Shown here piece after piece: positions 8,307-17,481 of a stretch of 64,000 nucleotides of DNA; the first letter of the stretch is position 1; each line of letters starts with the position of its first letter. The translations under genes and the position numbers were made by a program. The notes below the pieces were generated by a model that had not been told where the DNA came from, made no database searches, and saw only the letters and a program-made list of their open reading frames with translations. The stretch comes from Legionella_C dresdenensis (GTDB taxonomy: Bacteria; Pseudomonadota; Gammaproteobacteria; Legionellales; Legionellaceae), in contig NZ_JBHSAB010000004.1 in assembly GCF_042649825.1 (NCBI RefSeq), positions 186,001 through 250,000 of the forward strand, given 5' to 3'.

Positions 8307-9111
8307 ACAAGAGCCGCTACCTGAATCATCTATCCTGGCACTGATTCAGCTGGCACGAAATTATTTCATATCCTCTCCGCAACATTTCATTACTCAACTT
8401 GAGTATGGCGATCGATATTTTTGGGTGAAACGCCGGCCGCATGAAAAAAAGCGATTCTGGCATGTGATGCAATCTGCCCTCACCTTTCTGGTTCGTCTGC
8501 CGATCTTGCGGTCTACTGTATCCAAAGGCGGTGCGCAAAGCCTTAATCAAGAGGCTGCCCAATTGCGGTTATTTGCGTCAAAGAGTATCCCTGTTCCGGA
8601 GGTCATTGCGGTTAATGATGAATTTATTATTACCAGCGATGTCGGATTGCAATTACAAGGTTATCTTTCTCAGTTAGATAATGATGCCCGTAAATCGGAG
8701 CTCCTTTGTGCTGCGGCACATAGCCTGGCCAGATTGCACCAGGCTGGTCTCTGCCATGGCCGTCCTTCGCTGCGTGATATGACTCTTGCAGAAGAGACGA
8801 TTTATTTTATTGATTTGGAAGAAGAGCCTCTGGCCGTGATGTCGCTGGCACAGGCACAGGCCCGCGATATCTGGTTATTTCTTAATAATGTCGCCAGATA
8901 CACGTCTAAAAAGGATGATCTGTTATTGCGCAATGTATTTGCAATATTGAATATGACGCTTACCGCTGAAACCCGGGCGGCGCTCAGGCAGATGGTCATG
9001 TTTTTACGGCCTTTTCGAGTGGTGGTCGAACGGATGATTTTACCTCTGACCGGCGGCCGAGATGTGCGTTGCGCAGTCAAGGCAAACAAGGTACTGGAAC
9101 AGTCTCTGTGA
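8293..9111 (+). CDS. Kinase-fold protein (lipopolysaccharide-kinase-like)
   Basis: A 272-aa protein with a minimal protein-kinase-like fold resembling the Kdo/WaaP and RIO-type small kinases. Visible elements are the candidate ATP-anchoring Lys in YFWVKRRP (~residue 45), a catalytic-loop equivalent CHGRPSLRDM (~154-163) and a metal-binding Asp in IYFIDLEEEP (~170-179). A basic segment (RRPHEKKRFWHVM) suggests membrane or anionic-substrate association. It overlaps apaH by 14 bases. The substrate cannot be read from sequence; lipopolysaccharide, protein or small molecule are all possible. A hairpin terminator follows. Confidence 0.6.
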   Translation: MCKTKQEPLPESSILALIQLARNYFISSPQHFITQLEYGDRYFWVKRRPHEKKRFWHVMQSALTFLVRLPILRSTVSKGGAQSLNQEAAQLRLFASKSIPVPEVIAVNDEFIITSDVGLQLQGYLSQLDNDARKSELLCAAAHSLARLHQAGLCHGRPSLRDMTLAEETIYFIDLEEEPLAVMSLAQAQARDIWLFLNNVARYTSKKDDLLLRNVFAILNMTLTAETRAALRQMVMFLRPFRVVVERMILPLTGGRDVRCAVKANKVLEQSL

Positions 9112-9139
9112 AATGAACTCAGGGTTTGCGCCCGGTGCT

Positions 9140-9167
9140 GTAGGTTGGGTCGTTTGACCCAACCTAC
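9140..9167. terminator. Bidirectional hairpin, TTGGG-family repeat
   Basis: GTAGGTTGGGTC and GACCCAACCTAC form a perfect 12-bp stem with a GTTT loop, located between convergent genes. It is a member of the GTAGGTTGGGCT repeat family also found at 13717, 33862, 35790 and 37235. Confidence 0.65.
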
Positions 9168-9187
9168 ACATTGTTACCAGAAAGGCT

Positions 9188-12160
9188 TTACAGAGAAATA
9201 CCTACTGCCGCAGTTACCTCAGTATTATATTTCGGCACATCAAGTACAGGTTCATCACCAGCAGGATATTTCACTACCAGTCTTTCCTGCTCTTGTTTAA
9301 CCTGTTCAATATCATGCTCAGCTTTTTGTTGGGGCAACGATTTCAGGATTTTCTTATAAGAACGCTCAGTTTCAATAATGGTATGAGCCGGATGTGCGTC
9401 AACCACTTTTTTCAGCATGCGTGCAGGATAGAGGAATTCGCCTAAAGTCCGGAAGGAAATATGTACTTTGGCAAAGCCATTATGCATCGCATGGGCTACG
9501 CGGCTATCAAATAAACCAGCCACCCGCCCAATCGCCATATTAATAGTAAACGCCAGTGCCTTGAAGTTGCTTGAACCAAGAACAAACATAAAATGAGCGG
9601 TTTCCGAAGCAGCGACAAAAGCACGAGAGATATCTTTAGCGGTTTTTTCCGTCAGGGTGTTCACTGCTCGCTCAATCGGCCTGGCCGGATGCGGACGGCC
9701 CATAATCAAGGCTGCCACACCCAGAAGTAACGATAACCCAACGCGTGCAATGGTAGGGATATAAGCTAATGGGATATAGAATAATTGCACTGCAATGGAG
9801 TTTTCGCGCGCCGAAGCAGGATACAACAGCTTTTTCAGTGATGCTGCTTCTTTATAAGTAAAGAGGGTATCAATTTGTTGCTCTATCGCAAACAACGTGT
9901 GAGTGTCGAGCTTGGGCAAATGAGCGGTATTTAAAGTAAGCCAGCTTGCCAGCGCCATTTTTTGCGCTAACTGTCGATGTTCAGATTTATGAAAATCTTT
10001 CAGATCAATTTCCTTGCCATCATAGCTTAATTTAACAACCCGATAAGGCTTTTGCGTGTGTTCCTCCAGGGCCTCGTAAGTAATCAGGGCGAATTTGAGG
10101 CCAATGAACAGATAACCTGTTTCCGGCGCTGAGCCTAAATCCTCTGACAATGTCTTGCTTAGCCAGGGAATGGGGTAACCTGCAACACCATTGGCAAGGA
10201 CATACCCTAATCCGTATGCTGCAGCAAGATAGCTGCCGTAGGTCAGAGGGTCTTCGGCAAGCTGGGTAACGGCGCTTACTGTTGCACTGCTGGGGCCATT
10301 ATTCACGAGATCGCTGAGTGATGCAAATATCTGGGCCTGAGTCGAGCCGCCAGCAACGGCCGCGCCCATTTTTGACGATCCCATGGCGAAAGAAAAATTA
10401 TTAAACCAACTAACATAACCGGCGCCAAAAAGCGAGGCGGTTAAGCCGGGCATAAAGATTGCGCCGACACCGATTAGGTAACCTGTGGTAAATAACAGCC
10501 CGCCTACTGGATCTTTGCCATAATAAGAATGGGTAAAGAAGCTGAAAAAACCTGTCAGGCCACGTACTGCTGAGGTTAAAATGTCGTTTTGTTCGCCAGC
10601 GGTTAAAGTATAATCTGTTCTGGCAAGCGTACTTTGAGCTGGCGAAAGCGCAGGCGGACTATAATCTGGAATTTTGGAGAAAATTTCATCAAGATACTTT
10701 TGTTCAGTTGTCTCGATTTCGCTGATTTTTTTGTTTGCCGTTTCAGCTACCTTGTTAAAATCCTCTGGCGCTTTACTTGATGCCCAGTCATGCAGGACTT
10801 CAATTGGCAAACTAATAACAAGTTTTGCTCCCGCATCGCGAACGCCGCGGAAAATATCCTGGATGGCAAAAGCAAATTGTTTAATGAAAGTAGCCGGTTT
10901 TTTCCACATTGGGGCATTTGGCGTCGCGTAAGCCCGCAATTTGGCAGCAAATAAATGGAAATCCGAATCACTCCAGGCTTCTTCTTCCCAGGTACGGGTA
11001 TTATCAAAAGCGCTTTTTAAGGTATTTAACAGAAAATAGCCGACGCTTTTGGCAAATGCTTTAAAATTACGGTGTGTCTGCCAGCGGGTTGCTTTAATTG
11101 GGGTAAGCGCTTCTTCCTTATTACCGCTTTGCACCGTGTTACCGACAACTTTGTCCCATTTTTCAATAAAGCTGATGCCAAGCAAAACCTGCCTTTCGCG
11201 GGCTGGGGTCAGGTTATCATGTGAAAAATCATAGGTGACCAGATCATCATCGTTTTTAGAAAACACGCCATGATGCTTTCGGGTTACCGCATTACGGGGA
11301 TCGGCGCGATGATCGTCGATTTCCTTGCGTGCATCCTCAATGCAATCGTTTAATTCGCCTCGGGTCAGCGTAAAATTACGCTTGCGGCTGAATGACAGAT
11401 CCTGATTAATGCCCTGCAGTTCATAGAGATTCTGCATCATCTGTTGTTTGACGAACTCAACAATCGAATGCTGGCCGCGGCTGCGATTACATTCTTTAAG
11501 CGAGACTTGCCCGTCTTTCAGCGCTTTCAGGTAAGAGCGGGCGCGGGATATATCCTGTTGCAAATCATCGCGTATTTGCTGTTTAACGGCGCTATTAATT
11601 ATCGCGGGGTTTTCAGCGGCAAACTGGCGGTCAATATTCTGGCTGATTGCCTCTAGTGAACGGATGTAATTGTCGAATACTTTGTCATATTTTTCCAGGG
11701 TATTACTTTTGTTTGCCAATGACTCCAGGGCTTCGAGCGCTTCCATCCGCCGTTGGGCTAATTTAACCAGTTTCAGCTTTAACGATTGGGTATTACTGAT
11801 AATTCCTTTGGCGACACGCTCATGCGCCAGAATATGATATTGCCCCAGCGAGGCAATCACTTTGCCGGTAATTGATTCAGGCTTGATAATACCCCAACGC
11901 ACACCCTTTTTCAGCTGAGCGGCTGTGGTCTGCCATACAAATGAATGAGGCTCGCCATTTTTCCGAATGAAATTTACACAATGCGGGCTGTTATGAATGG
12001 GACGGATTTTAGTATAAACGTCCAATTTTTTTGACGCGCTGAAACCGGGAGCCGGTGAAACTTTCGGCAAACGCAATTCTTCATCGCTGCTTACAAGAAA
12101 GCGTTCATATTGGCGGTGATTGTATTTTTCAAGAGTTTTTTTAGCGCTGTCAGCTGGCAT
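9188..12160 (-). CDS. Large unknown membrane/coiled-coil protein, 990 aa
   Basis: A 990-aa protein with no recognised family. Residues 1-100 are soluble. Residues ~120-350 are helical and charged, probably coiled coil. Hydrophobic segments, probable membrane helices, lie at ~553-586, ~640-665, ~790-820 and ~855-885. The C-terminal ~60 residues are polar and Glu/Lys-rich (KAEHDIEQVKQEQER). There is no signal peptide. The start ATG at 12160 has GTAGGAT upstream. Size, internal membrane hairpins and a charged C-terminus are what many Dot/Icm effectors of Legionellales look like, but effector status is inference. It is flanked by divergent manC and by a terminator shared with the apaH operon. Confidence 0.8.
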   Translation of the reverse strand: MPADSAKKTLEKYNHRQYERFLVSSDEELRLPKVSPAPGFSASKKLDVYTKIRPIHNSPHCVNFIRKNGEPHSFVWQTTAAQLKKGVRWGIIKPESITGKVIASLGQYHILAHERVAKGIISNTQSLKLKLVKLAQRRMEALEALESLANKSNTLEKYDKVFDNYIRSLEAISQNIDRQFAAENPAIINSAVKQQIRDDLQQDISRARSYLKALKDGQVSLKECNRSRGQHSIVEFVKQQMMQNLYELQGINQDLSFSRKRNFTLTRGELNDCIEDARKEIDDHRADPRNAVTRKHHGVFSKNDDDLVTYDFSHDNLTPARERQVLLGISFIEKWDKVVGNTVQSGNKEEALTPIKATRWQTHRNFKAFAKSVGYFLLNTLKSAFDNTRTWEEEAWSDSDFHLFAAKLRAYATPNAPMWKKPATFIKQFAFAIQDIFRGVRDAGAKLVISLPIEVLHDWASSKAPEDFNKVAETANKKISEIETTEQKYLDEIFSKIPDYSPPALSPAQSTLARTDYTLTAGEQNDILTSAVRGLTGFFSFFTHSYYGKDPVGGLLFTTGYLIGVGAIFMPGLTASLFGAGYVSWFNNFSFAMGSSKMGAAVAGGSTQAQIFASLSDLVNNGPSSATVSAVTQLAEDPLTYGSYLAAAYGLGYVLANGVAGYPIPWLSKTLSEDLGSAPETGYLFIGLKFALITYEALEEHTQKPYRVVKLSYDGKEIDLKDFHKSEHRQLAQKMALASWLTLNTAHLPKLDTHTLFAIEQQIDTLFTYKEAASLKKLLYPASARENSIAVQLFYIPLAYIPTIARVGLSLLLGVAALIMGRPHPARPIERAVNTLTEKTAKDISRAFVAASETAHFMFVLGSSNFKALAFTINMAIGRVAGLFDSRVAHAMHNGFAKVHISFRTLGEFLYPARMLKKVVDAHPAHTIIETERSYKKILKSLPQQKAEHDIEQVKQEQERLVVKYPAGDEPVLDVPKYNTEVTAAVGISL

Positions 12161-12304
12161 ATCCTACCCACATGGAAATTGGCAATCGCTACCATTATAC
12201 AGAATTTTGCTTAACGGAATATTATGAATGTTCAGGGTGATTGACAAAGTATGGCGCTTATTCCGATAATAACCGGCGTTTATTCAAGGTTATGGGAGAT
12301 GCAA

Positions 12305-13720
12305 ATGCGCTTAGTACCAACTATATTATGTGGTGGCGCTGGCTCACGGTTATGGCCTGTTTCGCGTGAACTTCATCCCAAACCGTTCATTCGTCTTGCC
12401 GATGGCCAGAGTCTGCTGCAGAAAACGTTCTTGCGGGGCGCGGCTTTAAACAGTGTTGAAGAAATATTAACGGTTACTAACCGCGAATTATTTTTTAAAA
12501 CCAAAGATGAGTTTCATGAAGTTAATTCAGACAATATCAAAACCTCTTTTATTCTGGAGCCGTTCGGGAGAAATACGGCTGCCGCAATTGCCTCAGCGGT
12601 AATACAGGTTATTTCCCGTTTTGATCGCGAGACATTGATACTGGCTTTACCTGCCGATCATCTGATAGCAAACCAGCGGGCATTTGCTGATGCTGTGAAT
12701 CAGGCTATAATTCTTGCCCAGCAAGGCAAAATTGTAACTTTCGGTATTACGCCTGATTGTCCTGAAACCGGCTATGGTTATATTGAAGCACAAGGCAACC
12801 AGGTAGTAAGCTTTGTGGAAAAGCCTTCTCTGGAGAAAGCGAAGCAGTACCTGGCGCAGGGTAATTTTCTGTGGAATTCCGGCATGTTTTGCTTTAGCGC
12901 GGGCACTATGCTTGATGAACTGGAGCAATACTGCCCTGATATTCTGTTAGCAGTGAAAACATGCTGCGAACAGTCGGCTACCGCACAAGGGCAGGATTTT
13001 ATGCAACTGGAGCTTGAGCCGCAGAGCTTCAGCGCGGTTGCTGAAAATTCTATTGATTATGGCGTGATTGAGCGCTCTGACAAAATCGCGGTGGTTCCCT
13101 GTGATATCGGCTGGAGCGATATAGGCTCCTGGAATGCATTAGGCGCATTAGCAAGTCCTGACCAGAATGGCAATCGGATTGAAGGTGAAGCGTTGTTGCA
13201 TAGTGTGTCTAACTGCTATATACAAAGCAAAGACCGTCTGGTGGGGGCTGTCGGCGTAGAGAATCTGGTGATTATTGATACGCCTGATGCATTGCTGGTA
13301 GCTGATCAGGCATGTACTCAGGAAGTCAAGCATCTGTATGCCCAGCTTAAAACTCTGGGGCATGAAACGCACAAATTACACCGTACTGTGCATAGGCCAT
13401 GGGGTACTTATACCGTTCTTGAAGAAGGGGCGAATTTTAAAATCAAACGAATTGTGGTTCGTCCTGGCGCAAGTTTAAGCCTGCAAATGCATCATCACCG
13501 CAGCGAGCACTGGATTGTGGTGAGCGGTATGGCGCGGGTAATTAATGGCGATACGGAGCTGTTTGTCCGCGCCAACGAATCAACCTATATTCCCGCCGGT
13601 CATAAACACCGTCTGGAAAACCCTGGTGTGCTGGAACTGGTCATGATTGAAGTTCAAAGCGGTGAGTACATGGGCGAAGATGACATCATCCGCTTCGAAG
13701 ATGTCTATGGACGCGCGTAG
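12305..13720 (+). CDS. manC: Mannose-1-phosphate guanylyltransferase / mannose-6-phosphate isomerase
   Basis: Bifunctional type II enzyme making GDP-mannose for surface polysaccharide or O-antigen. The start MRLVPTILCGGAGSRLWP contains the nucleotidyl-transfer signature GGxGxRLWP; a second signature FVEKP and a GYGYIE stretch follow. The C-terminal cupin domain holds LQMHHHRSEHW and the RPWGTY motif, the PMI metal site. I chose the ATG at 12305, with GGGAG upstream, giving 471 aa; an in-frame ATG at 12251 adds 18 unconserved residues. The TAG stop at 13718-13720 lies inside a GTAGATTGGGCT repeat. Confidence 0.95.
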   Translation: MRLVPTILCGGAGSRLWPVSRELHPKPFIRLADGQSLLQKTFLRGAALNSVEEILTVTNRELFFKTKDEFHEVNSDNIKTSFILEPFGRNTAAAIASAVIQVISRFDRETLILALPADHLIANQRAFADAVNQAIILAQQGKIVTFGITPDCPETGYGYIEAQGNQVVSFVEKPSLEKAKQYLAQGNFLWNSGMFCFSAGTMLDELEQYCPDILLAVKTCCEQSATAQGQDFMQLELEPQSFSAVAENSIDYGVIERSDKIAVVPCDIGWSDIGSWNALGALASPDQNGNRIEGEALLHSVSNCYIQSKDRLVGAVGVENLVIIDTPDALLVADQACTQEVKHLYAQLKTLGHETHKLHRTVHRPWGTYTVLEEGANFKIKRIVVRPGASLSLQMHHHRSEHWIVVSGMARVINGDTELFVRANESTYIPAGHKHRLENPGVLELVMIEVQSGEYMGEDDIIRFEDVYGRA

Positions 13721-13798
13721 ATTGGGCTGTAAAGCCCAACATTCATTCATTAATCTGGCATCGATTGTTGGGCTGCACTTCGTTTTGCCCAACCGACG
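13717..13798. repeat. TTGGGCT palindromic repeat pair
   Basis: GTAGATTGGGCTGTAAAGCCCAAC, then ~27 bases, then TTGTTGGGCTgcacttcgttttGCCCAACCGACG. It provides the stop codon of manC and separates it from the convergent thioredoxin gene, so it probably also terminates transcription. Confidence 0.7.
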
Positions 13799-13815
13799 TC
13801 GTGGATCGAATTGCT

Positions 13816-14262
13816 TTACATTACGGCTTTCGCCAAACTTGCCTCTGTCTGACCGCCATAAAGCGTTTCGCGATAATTCCCTTCAGGGTCAAACACAAAG
13901 GTTACTGGTACGCCTCGAATATCGCCCAGATTCAATGCCGAGCCGGGATCTTCTGCCAATGCGGGGTAAGTCAATTCATATTTGCGAGCCAGATCTTTTT
14001 GCTCTGCCAGAGGTAGGGCGTCAAAATTAACCGCGAATAGTGCAACATTGTCTTTATGGGTCTGATAGAACCGGTTTAATTCGGCAATTTCATCAATACA
14101 GGGATGACACCAGCTTGCCCAGTAATTAATTAATACCCATTTTCCTTTCAGGGCTGAAAAATTGATTTGCTTACCTTCAAGCGTAGTCAGGATGATGCCA
14201 GCATGGGCTAAAGGCAGGATGAAAAATAAAAAACCGCATAAAAGGGATCGGAACCGTAACAT
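13816..14262 (-). CDS. TlpA-family periplasmic thioredoxin-like protein
   Basis: Secreted thiol-disulfide oxidoreductase. Starting at the ATG at 14262 gives 148 aa with a clear signal peptide (MLRFRSLLCGFLFFILPLAHAG). The thioredoxin domain has the active site WASWCHPC (C-H-P-C) and the cis-Pro region RGVPVTFVFDPEG. The His-Pro dipeptide between the cysteines is DsbA-like in redox character, while the overall TlpA/ResA fold usually acts as a reductase. An in-frame GTG at 14298 would extend the N-terminus by 12 residues and weaken the signal peptide. It is convergent with manC; partners cannot be inferred. Confidence 0.85.
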   Translation of the reverse strand: MLRFRSLLCGFLFFILPLAHAGIILTTLEGKQINFSALKGKWVLINYWASWCHPCIDEIAELNRFYQTHKDNVALFAVNFDALPLAEQKDLARKYELTYPALAEDPGSALNLGDIRGVPVTFVFDPEGNYRETLYGGQTEASLAKAVM

Positions 14263-14394
14263 AATCTGTCTCGTCTTACTTTTGATTGATGGTAACACAT
14301 TTTTTGTTTTTAAAAATAATCAAGGGATACTAAACATAAACCCTCAAGCATCCTTCTCCATTTTCAGCTATTCTATAGGAATAAGGAGACGGTT

Positions 14395-15228
14395 ATGAAA
14401 GAGATTGATGTTGCCCGGATTGTTGATGGCATGCTTGTTCGAGAGGGTGCAGGCGTTAAACTAAAACGTTATATAGGCGCGGATCGGAGCAATGACTGGG
14501 AACCGGTACTGCTATTTGATTATTTTGACAGTGAAGAACCTATGGATTATCTGGGCGGCTTTCCCGCCCATCCACACCGTGGTTTTGAAACCATTACCTA
14601 TATGCTGGCCGGAAAAATGATGCATCAGGACAATCAGGGGCATCAGGGTATTATCGGGCCGGGTGATGTACAATGGATGACCGCAGGGCGGGGTGTGGTT
14701 CACTCTGAAATGCCGGCGCAAAACCATGGGCGGCTTGCAGGTATCCAGCTTTGGCTTAACTTGCCGGCCGATAACAAAATGGTAACGCCCGCCTATCAGG
14801 AATATACCGCTGAGCAATTGCCCATTGAGCAACAGGATTCGGGCACTACAATTAAAGTTATTGCAGGTTCAACGGCGCAGGGAACACATTCTCCAATCAG
14901 CGGTATTGCTACCGCGCCGTTAATGTTTGATATTCAGATGCGCTTGCCGTCTACGATTACCCAATCGATTCCGGAAAGTCATCAGGCTATGGTATTGGTA
15001 TTGGACGGTGTATTATCAATCCAGGACAATACCATACCAGCCGGCAATCTGGCCATGCTTACCACAGGCGACAGCCTGACCTTTAAAGCACTGACCAGTG
15101 ATACCCGTTGTTTACTGATTGCAGCAAAAAAACTGCATGAACCAATTGCCCGCCTTGGCCCGTTTGTCATGAATACCCAGGCGGAGATTATGCAGGCAAT
15201 GGACGATTTCAGGAATCACCGCTTTTAA
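14395..15228 (+). CDS. Pirin family protein
   Basis: Bicupin iron-binding protein of 277 aa. The N-terminal cupin has the pirin metal motif FPAHPHRGFETITYML (H-x-H plus later H and E: ...GDVQWMTAGRGVVHSEMP). Bacterial pirins are linked to redox sensing or quercetinase activity; the exact role here is unknown. The ribosome binding site AAGGAG is strong. The gene is followed 17 bases later by wrbA, suggesting a two-gene oxidative stress operon. Confidence 0.93.
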   Translation: MKEIDVARIVDGMLVREGAGVKLKRYIGADRSNDWEPVLLFDYFDSEEPMDYLGGFPAHPHRGFETITYMLAGKMMHQDNQGHQGIIGPGDVQWMTAGRGVVHSEMPAQNHGRLAGIQLWLNLPADNKMVTPAYQEYTAEQLPIEQQDSGTTIKVIAGSTAQGTHSPISGIATAPLMFDIQMRLPSTITQSIPESHQAMVLVLDGVLSIQDNTIPAGNLAMLTTGDSLTFKALTSDTRCLLIAAKKLHEPIARLGPFVMNTQAEIMQAMDDFRNHRF

Positions 15229-15245
15229 TTGGACAAGGAGCAATA

Positions 15246-15845
15246 ATGACAAAAATACTGGTTCTGTATTATTCGAGCTATGGACACGTTGAAACGATGG
15301 CGGAAGAAGTCGCCAAGGGCGCCAGGGAAGTTGAGGGAGTCAGTGTGGTAATCAAGCGAGTACCGGAAACCATGCCGGAAGAGGTTGCAAAAAAAGCAGG
15401 GGTTAAACTCAATCAGCAGGCCGAAATTGCCAAACCTCAGGAATTGGCTGAATATGATGCCATTATTTTTGGTACTCCTACCCGTTTCGGTAATATGGCC
15501 GCCCAAATGCGTAATTTTCTTGATCAAACCGGCGGCTTGTGGGTTAACGGCGCATTAGTAGGTAAGCTGGGCAGCGTTTTTGTCTCTACCGGTACTGGCG
15601 GCGGTAATGAATCGACCATTTTGTCATTCTGGAATACTCTCATGCATCACGGCATGATTGTGGTTGGCGTTCCTTATACTGAAAAAGGATTAACCGATTT
15701 AAGCGAAGTGCGCGGAAGCTCGCCTTATGGCGCAGGCACAATTGCCGGTTCTGACGGCAGCCGCACGCCAAATGATATTGAGCGTCAGATTGCGCGTTTT
15801 CAGGGCAAACATGTGGCCGGGATTGCAAAACGGTTGTTTGATTAA
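15246..15845 (+). CDS. wrbA: NAD(P)H:quinone oxidoreductase WrbA
   Basis: Flavodoxin-like FMN enzyme that reduces quinones by two electrons, protecting against redox cycling. It is 199 aa (typical 198-200). The N-terminus KILVLYYSSYGHVETMA is the FMN phosphate loop; FGTPTRFGNMAAQMRNFLD and the STGTGGGNESTIL stretch are the WrbA signatures that distinguish it from ordinary flavodoxins. ACAAGGAG precedes the ATG. It is second in the operon with pirin. A REP-type repeat follows 6 bases after the stop. Confidence 0.96.
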   Translation: MTKILVLYYSSYGHVETMAEEVAKGAREVEGVSVVIKRVPETMPEEVAKKAGVKLNQQAEIAKPQELAEYDAIIFGTPTRFGNMAAQMRNFLDQTGGLWVNGALVGKLGSVFVSTGTGGGNESTILSFWNTLMHHGMIVVGVPYTEKGLTDLSEVRGSSPYGAGTIAGSDGSRTPNDIERQIARFQGKHVAGIAKRLFD

Positions 15846-15851
15846 TCTTAT

Positions 15852-15934
15852 GTCATTCCCGCGCAGGCGGGAATCTATTCCTAAAATGGCACAGTGCTAC
15901 GTTAAAAATAGATTCCCGCCTGCGCGGGAATGAC
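15852..15934. repeat. REPIN-like element with different spacer
   Basis: The termini GTCATTCCCGCGCAGGCGGGAAT and ATTCCCGCCTGCGCGGGAATGAC are the same family as the element at 1507 (with C for A in the loop), but the ~37-base spacer is unrelated to that of the other copies. It lies between convergent wrbA and hflX. Confidence 0.8.
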
Positions 15935-15961
15935 TGATCTCATGGGGCTAAGATGTTTAAC

Positions 15962-17206
15962 CTACGGAAATAACTCTTGATATTGTGTCTGGGTAAGTTT
16001 GATGGTCATCTGCCAGCCGCCCTGATCATCAACCTGTTCTGTTAATACTGCACCCAGAGCATATAAACGCGCACGCAATTTAGCCTGATCAACCGCAACG
16101 TAAATTTCTTTTTTGACTACTGCGCCATGTAAGGCTGTTGCTATTGCCTCCTGCAGCAAATCCAGTCCGGCGCCGTTTTGAGCGGAAAGCCAGACTTTGC
16201 AGGAATCATCCTGTTGATCAAGCCGTGGTTGCCAGCCTTCCTGTTGATCGATTTTATTGAATACCTGAATCATGGGAATATCATCAACGGCTAATTCAGC
16301 TAAAACCTGCTGGACTGCGGCGACATTTTCCCGCCAGTGCGGATCAGAGATATCAATTACATGCAGCAATAAATCCGCTTCCTGCGTTTCTTCAAGGGTA
16401 GCGCGGAATGCTTCAACTAACTGATGCGGAAGATCACGGATAAACCCTACTGTATCTGCCAGTATAACGGCAGATGAGCCGGGTAAATCCAGTTTCCGCA
16501 TGGTTGGATCAAGGGTTGCGAATAACTGGTCAGCGGCATAAATACTGTCGCCGGTTAATGCATTAAACAACGTTGATTTACCGGCATTGGTGTAACCAAC
16601 AAGCGACACAGTCGGCATGGCCGCTTTCTGGCGGGCGCGACGGTTCTGATCACGGCTGCGCCTGACCTTTTCAAGCCGTTTGTGAATCGATTTAATTCGC
16701 TCGCGTAACAGCCGGCGGTCGGTTTCAAGCTGGGTTTCACCGGGGCCGCGTAAGCCGATACCGCCTTTTTGGCGCTCAAGGTGAGTCCAGCCTCTGATTA
16801 GCCGGGTAGACAAATGTTCAAGCTGAGCAAGTTCGACTTGTAATTTCCCTTCAAATGTTCGGGCGCGTTGTGCAAAGATATCAAGGATTAACCCGCTGCG
16901 GCCAACGACACGGCATTGAAACAGGCGTTCAAGATTACGTTCCTGAGAAGGGGAGAGTTCATGGTTTACCAAAACCAGTTCTGCATTACAGGCAGTAACC
17001 AGTTCCTGGATTTCTTCAGCCTTGCCAAGACCGACATAATATTTGGCATCGGGCGTAGCCCGTGAGCCGGTAACGCAGGCAACAATTTCAGCCTGTGCAG
17101 AAACCGCCAGCTCTTCAAATTCGGCTAATGCTTTTTCAGCATCAACGCCAGGAAGAGCCAGCTGTACTATAATAGCCCGCTCGCCGCCTTGTGGACGTTC
17201 AAACAC
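15962..17206 (-). CDS. hflX: GTPase HflX
   Basis: Ribosome-associated GTPase that splits stalled or hibernating 70S ribosomes, 414 aa. The N-terminal HflX domain ends in a coiled coil (RRDxRLLRERIKSIHKRLEK region) with the signature RGPGETQLETDRR. The G domain has GYTNAGKSTLFN (G1), ADQLFATLDPT (G2), DTVGFI (G3) and NKID (G4). It starts with GTG at 17206 with AGGTTTGTT upstream; hfq lies 29 bases upstream on the same strand, the classic hfq-hflX pair. The usual downstream hflKC genes are not here. Confidence 0.96.
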   Translation of the reverse strand: MFERPQGGERAIIVQLALPGVDAEKALAEFEELAVSAQAEIVACVTGSRATPDAKYYVGLGKAEEIQELVTACNAELVLVNHELSPSQERNLERLFQCRVVGRSGLILDIFAQRARTFEGKLQVELAQLEHLSTRLIRGWTHLERQKGGIGLRGPGETQLETDRRLLRERIKSIHKRLEKVRRSRDQNRRARQKAAMPTVSLVGYTNAGKSTLFNALTGDSIYAADQLFATLDPTMRKLDLPGSSAVILADTVGFIRDLPHQLVEAFRATLEETQEADLLLHVIDISDPHWRENVAAVQQVLAELAVDDIPMIQVFNKIDQQEGWQPRLDQQDDSCKVWLSAQNGAGLDLLQEAIATALHGAVVKKEIYVAVDQAKLRARLYALGAVLTEQVDDQGGWQMTIKLTQTQYQELFP

Positions 17207-17235
17207 AACAAACCTGATTATTAAGCAAAGTCTGC

Positions 17236-17481
17236 TCAGTCTGCCACATTTTCCTCGTCTTCACCAGTAGGCACTTTTATCATGCGTGAAGGTACAACCG
17301 TTGATATCGCATGCTTATATACCATTTGGGTAACGGCATTTTTCAGCATTACAACATATTGATCAAATGAGTCCACTATACCGTGCAATTTAATCCCGTT
17401 AACCAGGAATACGGAAACAGGAACTTTTTCTTTGCGCAGTTCATTTAAGAACGGATCTTGTAACTGATGATTTTTAGACAT
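17236..17481 (-). CDS. hfq: RNA chaperone Hfq
   Basis: Sm-like hexameric RNA chaperone pairing small RNAs with mRNAs. It is 81 aa, with the conserved Sm1 region LQDPFLNELRKEKVPVSVFL, then GIKLHGIVDSFDQYVVML and the Sm2 motif YKHAISTVVPSR (KHA). The C-terminal tail is short and acidic (TGEDEENVAD), shorter than in E. coli but normal for Legionella-like bacteria. AAGGAGAAGGCA precedes the ATG. It is cotranscribed with hflX. miaA, the usual upstream neighbour, is missing. Confidence 0.98.
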   Translation of the reverse strand: MSKNHQLQDPFLNELRKEKVPVSVFLVNGIKLHGIVDSFDQYVVMLKNAVTQMVYKHAISTVVPSRMIKVPTGEDEENVAD

